Position numbers and translations under genes: made by a program
Assembly (NCBI GenBank): GCA_964462125.1
Contig: CAYWXT010000324.1
Coordinates: 1 to 5,020 of the forward strand
Reading direction: 5' to 3'
Source: JAWLFY01 sp964462125
Lineage (GTDB): Bacteria; Planctomycetota; Planctomycetia; Pirellulales; Pirellulaceae
Length of the DNA: 5,020 bases
Part shown: one piece after another, positions 1-5,020 of the stretch
Numbering within the stretch: position 1 is the stretch's first letter
Layout of the letters: each line of letters begins with the position of its first letter
Notes under the pieces: model-generated
The model's input: the letters and a program-made list of their open reading frames with translations, nothing else
What the model was told of the DNA's origin: nothing
The model's database searches: none

Positions 1-50
1 GGCGGTGCGCTGCGCGACCGCCGGCTACCATCTTGCAACCCCTTCGGGGT
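1..50. repeat. Two adjacent hairpins in the left intergenic region
   Basis: Two inverted repeats lie side by side. The first pairs GGCGGTGCG (1-9) with CGC (13-15) and ACCGCC (17-22), leaving a CTG loop and a bulged G at 16; it may extend beyond the window edge. The second is ACCCC (38-42) / GGGGT (46-50) around TTC, which can also form a C(UUCG)G tetraloop on a CCC/GGG stem. An A-run (51-55) follows on the plus strand, so on the minus strand the T-run precedes the hairpin. That order does not fit an intrinsic terminator for the gene ending at 192. From memory, similar hairpin-rich stretches with this wording recur between genes in Pirellulaceae, so an interspersed repeat is my preferred reading, unverified. 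Confidence 0.5.
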
Positions 51-123
51 AAAAAGCCATGGCGACGGATACGATTTTGGAACGTATTCCGGGTAAAGAT
101 CGATGGCGCCGGATACGGATTGG
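47..123. repeat. Imperfect direct repeat, two copies, 44-bp period
   Basis: Copy one (47-80) and copy two (91-123) both begin GGGTAAA and share the core ATGGCG-n-CGGATACG followed by ATT and GG. The first 27 positions agree at 23, and a one-base shift occurs near the ends. Within this stretch CGTATTCCGG (83-92) and CCGGATACG (109-117) also form an imperfect inverted repeat. The only frames across it are short or antisense and resemble no family I know. Together with the hairpins at 1-50 it looks like a non-coding repeat element downstream of the DUF4129 gene. The remainder, 124-191, shows nothing I can name. Confidence 0.5.
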
Positions 124-191
124 CAAATGCGAGGTACAGAGGCGGGGTGGAAACGCTTTCCCGTGCGCAGAGCACGAAGGCCACAGCGGTT

Positions 192-2084
192 TTACAATCG
201 ATTCCCTGACTGCATCGTCGACCAGATCCGTTCGGCCGCGGCGACGTCTCGGCTCGACGCCGCTCCCCGGCCGTAGACGATTCGATTGTAGGCGTCGATG
301 ACGCGGCTCGCCGAATCGGACGACTCCGGCAGCTGGGCCGCAACGCGGCCGGCAAACTCGCTCGGTGTCTCCTCCCGGCCGCGCTGCCAACCCCGCTCGC
401 GCGTCCAGGCTTCGAACGCTTGGAACGTGACCACGATCACCCGCCGCGGATCCTTTTCACGTCCGATCGGATTCCGAAAGCTGGAGAACGGCCGTGGCGG
501 CGCAGGTTCCTCCCCCCGGTGGTCCGTCCCGGCGTCGGGCTCTGAGTCGGCCGAGCGACGGCCCCAAAGGTCGGACCACCAACGTGCAATCTGGTCTCGG
601 TGGAACCATACATAGGTGGCAACGATGGCGACCAGGGCAAGCACCAGGATGACCCGAAACCAATCGGCGAGCCCGCTCAACAGTCGGCTTGGTGACAAGG
701 GGCTTTGTGACGGCGGCGGGCCCGACTGGCCGCGGTCATCACCATCGTCAACGGATCCGTCGCTGTCGCCGGTGGCTCCCTCTCCATCACTGCCCCCTCG
801 CTCTTGTTCGGTCTCCTCCGAGGCGGAAGATGATTCGTCGGGGCGGGACGTGTCGCCGGGGGGAGGCGTGTCCTGTGTCCCCCCGGCCGGTTCCGATTCG
901 CTGGATGATTCAGACGCATCCGACGTTTCGGCCCCACTTGACGTTTCAGTCCCACTTGACGTTTGCGTCCCACTTGATGGTTCAGCTTCGCCCGACGCTT
1001 CCGCCTCGCCCGATGGTTGCCCCTGGTCTGACTCGCCCTCCTTGCCTGAGTTCTCTGAGTTCCCTCCCTGCCGGTCCCCACTCGACGATTCCCCATCCTG
1101 ACTCGACTGGCTCTCTTGGCCGGACTGGTTTGACGGGCCGGATGCGCTCGCTTCGTCTGACGCTCCCTCCTCGCTGGATTGACCCGAAGCGGACGAACTT
1201 TGCGAAGTCGCGTCTTCTGCGTCGGCGTCGGTCGTGGTCGCGCCTTGCGTCGTTTGATCGTCGCCAGGTTCGGCTCCTTCGTTTCCCCAACCGAAGCGGC
1301 TGGCAGCCATTTCATCGGGCGGCGAGAGGAACTCTGGCAATTCGATCGACGCGAGCGTCTGGCCGGGGAGTGGTGTCAGGAAGGCGACGGTCAGCAAGCC
1401 GGCGACGAGCAACAGCCCGCCGGCCAACCAGCCGACGGTGACATTGGTCGGCATCTCGGCGCCACGTTGGCGGAGATAGCGACGCAGTCCGAGGAAGCTG
1501 GTGGTGACCAGCAGCGACAGGCTGGCGAACAGGTAGATTGCCAAGTACCAAGTAGCCCGCTCGGTGGATGAAGGGTCTTGGATCGCAAGTTGTCCAAGGC
1601 CGAACAGCGGCAGGGCGGCGAGGGCGAGATAGAGCACCGTCCGCCCGGGTTGCTTCCCCGACCGGTGCCGCCGCGGTCCAAACAGCCCCCAACCGCTGGC
1701 GTCTTTGGAATCATCGATGATCGTGCAATCGTGAACGATCCGGTCGGCCAGTGTCCCGATGACAAGGAGGATGAACGCCGAGAGCAGGGGGGCACCGAAG
1801 AATTTCGCCATGACGACGAAACTGGCCAGCCCCAGCGCGACCGCGTAGCCGAGCGAGTAGCTACGCGATTGCTCGATCGCAACGCGGGCCAGCGCTACCG
1901 TTCCCATGGTGAAACACCAAACGATCCACGCCACTCGGTCGGGATAGGGTCCCGGGTAGAGCATGACCACTAAGAAGTTCGCCAAGCTGCCGATCATCAG
2001 AAAGATCAGCAGCGGCGCGACCGCGATCGCACCATAGTCGGCGGCAGTCTGGACGCGGCTCTTCAGCGGAAGGTCCCTACGCAT
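192..2084 (-). CDS. Multi-pass membrane protein with C-terminal DUF4129 domain
   Basis: Encodes 630 residues. Hydrophobic segments lie at about 18-42, 51-68, 78-94, 97-113, 148-168, 179-199 and 216-237, followed by an acidic Ser/Gly/Glu/Asp-rich linker (about 265-465), one more membrane helix (477-494) and a soluble tail. The tail at about 547-625 looks like DUF4129: a helical stretch with VTFQAFEAW, then RGREETPSEFA, then a helix around DAYNRIVYG. TgpA-type transglutaminases have a comparable outline, but no Cys/His/Asp transglutaminase core is visible here; the linker occupies its place. Biochemical function is unknown; DUF4129 genes are often found near MoxR ATPase, DUF58 and transglutaminase genes, none of which is in this window. 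ATG at 2084 overlaps the end of the GYF gene by 8 bp and no clear Shine-Dalgarno precedes it, so translational coupling is likely. The next Met is residue 30, inside the first helix, which supports this start. The protein is certain; the domain call is from memory. Confidence 0.85.
   Translation of the reverse strand: MRRDLPLKSRVQTAADYGAIAVAPLLIFLMIGSLANFLVVMLYPGPYPDRVAWIVWCFTMGTVALARVAIEQSRSYSLGYAVALGLASFVVMAKFFGAPLLSAFILLVIGTLADRIVHDCTIIDDSKDASGWGLFGPRRHRSGKQPGRTVLYLALAALPLFGLGQLAIQDPSSTERATWYLAIYLFASLSLLVTTSFLGLRRYLRQRGAEMPTNVTVGWLAGGLLLVAGLLTVAFLTPLPGQTLASIELPEFLSPPDEMAASRFGWGNEGAEPGDDQTTQGATTTDADAEDATSQSSSASGQSSEEGASDEASASGPSNQSGQESQSSQDGESSSGDRQGGNSENSGKEGESDQGQPSGEAEASGEAEPSSGTQTSSGTETSSGAETSDASESSSESEPAGGTQDTPPPGDTSRPDESSSASEETEQERGGSDGEGATGDSDGSVDDGDDRGQSGPPPSQSPLSPSRLLSGLADWFRVILVLALVAIVATYVWFHRDQIARWWSDLWGRRSADSEPDAGTDHRGEEPAPPRPFSSFRNPIGREKDPRRVIVVTFQAFEAWTRERGWQRGREETPSEFAGRVAAQLPESSDSASRVIDAYNRIVYGRGAASSRDVAAAERIWSTMQSGNRL
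922..1029. repeat. Degenerate 18-bp tandem repeat inside the DUF4129 gene
   Basis: Six consecutive 18-bp units start at 922, 940, 958, 976, 994 and 1012, each beginning GA(C/T)G on the plus strand. The units at 940 and 958 are nearly identical, sharing GACGTTT and GTCCCACTT; the left unit (922) is close, and the three to the right diverge. The period is a multiple of three, so the array encodes six-residue units on the minus strand, seen in the protein as SGAETS, SGTETS, SGTQTS and the related GEAEPS and GEAEAS. It lies in the low-complexity linker, where change in copy number would keep the frame. Confidence 0.75.
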
Positions 2085-2298
2085 ACGGGTCCGGGTGAGA
2101 CTTCTTCCAACGTTGCATCGCCGGTTTGATCGAGTTCATCGGCACCCACTTGCCCCGCGTCTTGGTGCTTTGAAGCAACGTTTCCGGGGAAATTTTTCCC
2201 TGGTCAATCCGCACCAACAAGTCGGCTTCGGAGATGGGGCCAACGCGGCGGGTTTTGCGTATCCACCCCCGGGTTAGGTAATACCACTCTGCGCCCAT
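2077..2298 (-). CDS. Small GYF_2-like (DUF4339-like) domain protein
   Basis: Encodes 73 residues, almost entirely one GYF_2-like domain: WYYL at 5-8, a basic GWIRKTRR stretch, the VGPISEADLL turn and helix at 19-28, IDQGKISPETLL at 31-42, and the closing aromatic region KWVPMNSI at 50-57. GYF domains generally bind proline-rich peptides; bacterial GYF_2 versions usually sit in membrane or exported proteins, whereas this one stands alone without a signal peptide or membrane helix, so it is probably cytoplasmic. The frame is open further upstream to 2415, but I chose ATG 2298 because GGAGAG sits 5 bases ahead of it and the extra 39 residues look unlike the domain. Its stop codon lies inside the start of the DUF4129 gene (8-bp overlap), suggesting linked expression and perhaps a shared job. 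The partner is unknown; the proline-containing linker of the neighbour (PPPG, GPPPSQSP) is a conceivable ligand. Confidence 0.8.
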   Translation of the reverse strand: MGAEWYYLTRGWIRKTRRVGPISEADLLVRIDQGKISPETLLQSTKTRGKWVPMNSIKPAMQRWKKSHPDPYA

Positions 2299-2466
2299 CG
2301 TAACTCTCCACGTTTGGCGACCGCGCCCCCGCCCTAGTCTAACGTGCGAAAGTTCCCCATTGAAAGCACTTTGCGGCACTTGTCGACAAATTGACAAGTG
2401 AACAAACGCTATCAAAAGACGAGGATTTGTCTTAGAACCCTCCTCCGTGGCAGTAGGCTCGGTCGT
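2299..2466. promoter_or_regulatory. 168-bp gap upstream of the GYF-DUF4129 unit
   Basis: This stretch separates two minus-strand genes and is less GC-rich than its surroundings. It contains the inverted repeat at 2377-2400 and the Shine-Dalgarno of the GYF gene. On the minus strand a TAGACT at 2336-2341 could be a -10 box, with a poor -35 match (TTCAAT at 2359-2364, 17-base spacing). A weak stem AAGAC (2416-2420) / GTCTT (2429-2433), with TTTT partly inside the stem on the minus strand, could end transcription of the upstream gene. Neither call is strong, and planctomycete promoters are not well described by the enterobacterial consensus. The gap size suggests the GYF gene has its own promoter. 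Confidence 0.35.
2377..2400. promoter_or_regulatory. Perfect 8-bp inverted repeat, candidate operator
   Basis: CACTTGTC (2377-2384) is the exact reverse complement of GACAAGTG (2393-2400), separated by GACAAATT. The left arm also forms a perfect 10-bp palindrome TTGTCGACAA (2380-2389). Read on the minus strand there are two direct TTGTC boxes 8 bases apart and one inverted copy, a layout seen in repressor operators. It sits 78 bases upstream of the GYF start codon. No T-run follows on either strand, which argues against an intrinsic terminator. The regulator is unknown. Confidence 0.45.
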
Positions 2467-3255
2467 TTACCAGCGTCCACTTTGTCGGTCGGCAGCGACG
2501 ATTCGCCGCGCTTCTTCGCTGGTGCCGTACGGCAAGTCGGGCTGATTCAATTCCAGGAAGACGGTGAACTTTTGGTGGGCTGCATCGGCATACACGACCG
2601 GGGCGTAGCTCAGCCGCAGGAAATGGACCGGCATTGCATTCCACCGCCGGGTGTACACGCCCGCCTCCAGTGAGGGCTCTGCCGTCAACCCGTAATGGTC
2701 CGACATCGTTTCGACGAGCTTGTCGGGTTTGCCGGTGAACCCGTGGATCGTGACTCGCTGGAGCTGGCCGCTTTGGTCAAAGTAGTAGGTCAGGGTTCCC
2801 GCCAGATCTTCGGATTGGGTACCGGTGACCAGCGGGACCCGCAAGCCTTGGAGCCGAAGGTCTGCCAACACGGTGCTGACTCGCGAAAACCGATTCGTGA
2901 CCCACGGCGGCGAAATGTCAAACCGCAAGACCTCGCGGAGATCATCTACCCGGCTTCCGGCGAGCGACTGCGGTGACTCCTGGTCCGCAGGCATCGCCCC
3001 GAGTTTCCGCGCCAGCGTTTCATCGTATCGATAGTCGGTCGACCCGATCGGCCGCAGGCTTTCGACTTGATGGTGGGCATGAAGCGGGCCGCCCTTGTTG
3101 GTGGCGCCTGGGGGTGCCTCGCCACTCTCGGTGTCGGATTGAATCATCCCCTTCACGGACGAGGTCGCCTCTCGCCCCCATTCGGTCTCGGAGGCAACAT
3201 AGGGACCTCCGGCCGCGGCGGCGAGAGCGGCGATCATTCCGAGGCGGCGAAACAT
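2467..3255 (-). CDS. Exported or membrane-anchored planctomycete protein of unknown function (DUF6690-like?)
   Basis: Encodes 262 residues from ATG 3255. The N-terminus MFRRLGMIAALAAAAGGPYV has basic residues and then a short hydrophobic stretch, fitting a signal peptide or single anchor; the rest is soluble. Visible parts are a low-complexity spacer (about 30-65), then ESLRPIGSTDYRYDE (65-79), a conserved-looking DLREVLRFDISPPWVTNRFSRVSTVLADLRLQGLRVPLVTGT (105-146), and an alternating beta-like region ending HQKFTVFLELNQPDLP (227-242). It resembles, from memory, a planctomycete-only family possibly named DUF6690; I am not sure of the number, and no activity is known to me. The frame opens at a GTG at 3276, giving seven more residues, and no start has a clear Shine-Dalgarno; I prefer ATG because it puts the Arg pair next to the start as in a signal peptide. 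It is divergent from the methyltransferase and in line with the GYF gene. Confidence 0.75.
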   Translation of the reverse strand: MFRRLGMIAALAAAAGGPYVASETEWGREATSSVKGMIQSDTESGEAPPGATNKGGPLHAHHQVESLRPIGSTDYRYDETLARKLGAMPADQESPQSLAGSRVDDLREVLRFDISPPWVTNRFSRVSTVLADLRLQGLRVPLVTGTQSEDLAGTLTYYFDQSGQLQRVTIHGFTGKPDKLVETMSDHYGLTAEPSLEAGVYTRRWNAMPVHFLRLSYAPVVYADAAHQKFTVFLELNQPDLPYGTSEEARRIVAADRQSGRW

Positions 3256-3425
3256 GGGGAGTGACGGGATTGGCACGGACGAATGTCATTTCAGGTAACA
3301 AAGTCACCGGTCGGCGGTCGGCGGGAAGGTCCCGACAAACTGGATATCGACCGCTTGGCCTGCGAAGCTGGGGAGACGATCGGCTGGATCGGTTGATCGT
3401 TACGACCGCGCGATTAGGAACCGAC
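3256..3425. promoter_or_regulatory. Divergent intergenic region
   Basis: These 170 bp lie between two divergent start codons, so both promoters should be here, but I see no convincing -35/-10 pair. Small structures are present: a tandem GGTCGGC at 3309-3315 and 3316-3322; a bulged hairpin GTC-ggc-GGGA-agg-TCCC-GAC at 3317-3336; and three GATCG boxes at 3378, 3387 and 3395 ending 16 bases before the methyltransferase Shine-Dalgarno. AGGAA (3416-3420) placed 5 bases before ATG 3426 is a good ribosome binding site and fixes that start. Confidence 0.45.
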
Positions 3426-4745
3426 ATGGCGGTGGAGATCACCGATCAACATCGAGCTGCTCTGCATCAATTGCTTTCCGAACCCCAGATCGGTCCAGCC
3501 TCGATCCGCCGATTGCGAGATCGATTTGGCGAGGAGGCGGGCCGTCGCTTGGGGAGCGTCGCGGAACTGCAGGGGAAAGCGCGGCAAAAATTTGGCCCTG
3601 GCGTTTGGTGGGTCACCGCACGCGGTCTCCAACAGGCGACGGCGTGGCAGGTTGGCGACCTGAAAGCAAGTTGGTTCGGCCACGAAGCGGTGTTCGATTT
3701 GTGCTGCGGCGTCGGCGGAGACTTGGTGCGGCTGGCCCGCCGAGGCCCAGTGATCGGTGTCGACTCCGATCGGGAGATCGCGGCGATGGCGGCGATGAAC
3801 CTGCAGGAAACGGCCGCGTCGACTCGGGGAGCGGTGAAATGGGGAGAGGCTCTACAGACCGCCCGGCCGTCTGGGGCGGCGATCCATGTTGATCCCGACC
3901 GCCGACCGGGCATTGGCCGGACCACGGCGGCGAATCGGTTTGATCCCCCGTGGGCCGAGCTCGAACCGGTGTTGGACCGGAGCGGAGACGCGATCGCGAA
4001 ACTGGCTCCGGCGACGCGGTTGGAAGGGGCGTCGGTCGCCCGCGTGCATCGCTGCTGGATTGCCCTGGGCAGCACGGTCCGAGAGCAATCGGTGTTGTTT
4101 GGCGAGACGATTCACCGAGCGGGTTTGGCGCCAGGGACGCGTTCGGCGATCATCCTTCGTGCCGATGGACAATGCGAATGCTTTGCGCCGGCAGCTGCCG
4201 GGGTGACCGGTGGGGCGGCTTCGAGAAGGAATTCCATGGTCGAGCCGATGGACGTTGACATCAACTCCGTAGCAGCGGGCGGCGTCCCCGCTCCCGGATC
4301 CGTCCTGGTCGACCCGCATGCGGCGATCCGAGCCGCGGGTTTAACTGAAGCCTTTGCGAGCGTCCACCAATTTCGCGTGGTCGGTGGCCCGAGTGGATTC
4401 TTGAACGCGGACGATCCGCGCGAGCTGGGCGGTTTGGCGACCGCGGAGCGGGTGCTGTGGAGCGGAGCTTGTGACGACCGCGGCTTGCGTCGCCAGTTAC
4501 GTCGGCGCGACGCACGGCCGGTGACGGTCAAGACGCGGGGTGTTGATCTCGACCCGGCGGCGTTGGTGAAACGTTATCGCCGCTGCGGGGACCAACCGGT
4601 GGCGTTGTGGATCGGCCGGGTTGCCGATCGGGTGTATGCCGCGATCACGACTGGCTCTGAATCGCCGTCGCCGCCACCATCGGCGGAACGGGACAGTCGA
4701 GCAGATCCGAGATCCCCCGGAGCAACTCCGCCTCTCCAGCGGTGA
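3426..4745 (+). CDS. Class I SAM-dependent methyltransferase with THUMP-like C-terminal domain
   Basis: Encodes 439 residues. The N-terminal helical part (1-85) is followed by a Rossmann-type methyltransferase: motif I VFDLCCGVGGDL (89-100), the acidic SAM-ribose loop GVDSD (111-115), and HVDPDRR (154-160) at the motif IV position, where relatives usually show DPAR-R; KLAPA (192-196) follows. After a linker, VLVDPHAAIRAAGL (293-306) and VKTRGVDLDPAALVKRYRRCGDQPVALWIGRV (368-399) match the THUMP-like domain found at the end of this family. The likely role is RNA base methylation, inferred from the THUMP-like link; the substrate is not known to me. The open frame extends upstream to 2973, but that part overlaps the divergent gene antisense; ATG 3426 has AGGAA five bases ahead. 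Residues 409-439 form a Ser/Pro/Arg-rich tail beyond the domain and overlap the opposing protease gene. Confidence 0.85.
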   Translation: MAVEITDQHRAALHQLLSEPQIGPASIRRLRDRFGEEAGRRLGSVAELQGKARQKFGPGVWWVTARGLQQATAWQVGDLKASWFGHEAVFDLCCGVGGDLVRLARRGPVIGVDSDREIAAMAAMNLQETAASTRGAVKWGEALQTARPSGAAIHVDPDRRPGIGRTTAANRFDPPWAELEPVLDRSGDAIAKLAPATRLEGASVARVHRCWIALGSTVREQSVLFGETIHRAGLAPGTRSAIILRADGQCECFAPAAAGVTGGAASRRNSMVEPMDVDINSVAAGGVPAPGSVLVDPHAAIRAAGLTEAFASVHQFRVVGGPSGFLNADDPRELGGLATAERVLWSGACDDRGLRRQLRRRDARPVTVKTRGVDLDPAALVKRYRRCGDQPVALWIGRVADRVYAAITTGSESPSPPPSAERDSRADPRSPGATPPLQR

Positions 4746-5020
4746 CGTGGTGATCAACGCAGATTGCCGCGGCGCAGGCATCGACCAAACCCCGCCGTTT
4801 CGGCGCCGCGACGGTCGCCAAGGTATCGAGCGATTCGCGAAGTTGGTCGAGCGAGCATTCATCCACCGGCAGCAATTGCGGCTCGACCTCCGCCAATTGC
4901 TTGGACCCGGCGGTGAAGGCCGCCGTAACGGTCTCCCCCTGGTGTCCGACGCGGGCGACGATCGACAGCAGCACCGAGACGGGACGGCCGAGTCGGCTGA
5001 GGCTGTAATACCGTGTGCTG
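4645..5020 (-). CDS. C-terminal part of a probable M48-family metalloprotease with TerB-like end (partial)
   Basis: The frame is open from the window edge (last full codon 5017-5019) to TGA at 4645-4647, giving 124 residues; the true start lies to the right of the window. It begins STRYYSLSRLGRPVSVLLSIVARVGHQ and continues to CSLDQLRESLDTLATVAAPKRRGLVDACAAAI, then HHVTAGEAELLRGISDLLDCPVPP. The last part (about 80-118) has the TerB-like pattern of an alanine/cysteine-rich helix, a short acidic turn and an E-AELLR-I helix. From memory this combination closes the long M48 (Ste24p/HtpX-like) membrane proteases of planctomycetes and some proteobacteria; the HExxH zinc site would lie outside the window, so the protease assignment is not directly visible. 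A GTG at 4974 is only an internal codon. The 3' end overlaps the methyltransferase gene by 101 bp, tail-to-tail. Confidence 0.7.
   Translation of the reverse strand, partial: STRYYSLSRLGRPVSVLLSIVARVGHQGETVTAAFTAGSKQLAEVEPQLLPVDECSLDQLRESLDTLATVAAPKRRGLVDACAAAICVDHHVTAGEAELLRGISDLLDCPVPPMVAATAIQSQS

Noticed and set aside
38..55. ACCCC/GGGGT hairpin as a terminator for the DUF4129 gene.
   Set aside because: On the minus strand the T-run comes before the hairpin, and on the plus strand it is an A-run, so neither orientation fits an intrinsic terminator.
25..390. Minus-strand frame of 121 residues across the left repeats.
   Set aside because: It overlaps the 3' end of the DUF4129 gene in another frame, is Arg/Pro-rich and runs through the repeat cluster; no family resemblance.
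616..1441. Long plus-strand and alternative minus-strand open frames opposite or across the DUF4129 linker.
   Set aside because: They are low-complexity shadows of the Ser/Gly/Glu-rich linker in GC-rich DNA, with no recognisable domain or ribosome site.
2299..2415. 39-residue N-terminal extension of the GYF protein.
   Set aside because: It would cover the palindrome and promoter gap, and GGAGAG is placed 5 bases before ATG 2298.
3393..3420. TTGATC with TAGGAA at 16-base spacing as a promoter for the methyltransferase.
   Set aside because: The supposed -10 is the ribosome binding site itself, 5 bases from the start codon, leaving no room for a transcript leader carrying it.
2973..3425. N-terminal extension of the methyltransferase by 151 residues.
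   Set aside because: It is antisense to the divergent exported-protein gene, is Arg-rich and unlike the family, and ATG 3426 has a good ribosome site.
3467..4075. 202-residue minus-strand frame inside the methyltransferase.
   Set aside because: It is antisense to the clear SAM-binding motifs and has no domain character; a codon-bias shadow.

Overview
The window looks like chromosomal DNA of a high-GC planctomycete, most likely a Pirellulaceae member related to Rhodopirellula. This is judged from remembered family resemblance of the proteins (a DUF4129 membrane protein, a small GYF-type protein, a planctomycete-type exported hypothetical, and an M48 protease tail with a TerB-like end), not from a search. 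High GC opens many long antisense reading frames; I treat these as shadows.

Layout, left to right. Positions 1-191 hold no convincing gene but are dense in structure: two hairpins and an imperfect 44-bp-period direct repeat. Three genes then lie on the minus strand and are read right to left: an exported protein of unknown function (2467-3255), a 73-residue GYF-like protein (2077-2298), and a 630-residue multi-pass membrane protein with a C-terminal DUF4129 domain (192-2084). The last two overlap by 8 bp and probably form one transcription unit. The 168-bp gap before the GYF gene carries a perfect 8-bp inverted repeat that is a candidate operator. A 170-bp divergent gap (3256-3425) separates this group from a plus-strand class I SAM-dependent methyltransferase with a THUMP-like C-terminus (3426-4745). 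That gene runs tail-to-tail into the C-terminal part of a probable M48 metalloprotease on the minus strand (4645-5020, cut by the window edge), with a 101-bp 3' overlap.

Functionally, the GYF/DUF4129 pair suggests a membrane-associated protein paired with a small peptide-binding module. The DUF4129 protein has a TgpA-like outline (membrane bundle, long linker, one more helix, DUF4129), but an acidic Ser/Gly/Glu linker with an internal 18-bp minisatellite stands where TgpA-like proteins carry a transglutaminase core. The methyltransferase probably acts on RNA, but its target is unknown. I see no phage, transposon, CRISPR, tRNA or rRNA. I did not find a clearly new multi-gene system; the most unusual points are the core-less TgpA-like protein, the left-edge repeat cluster, the operator-like palindrome and the overprinted 3' overlap.
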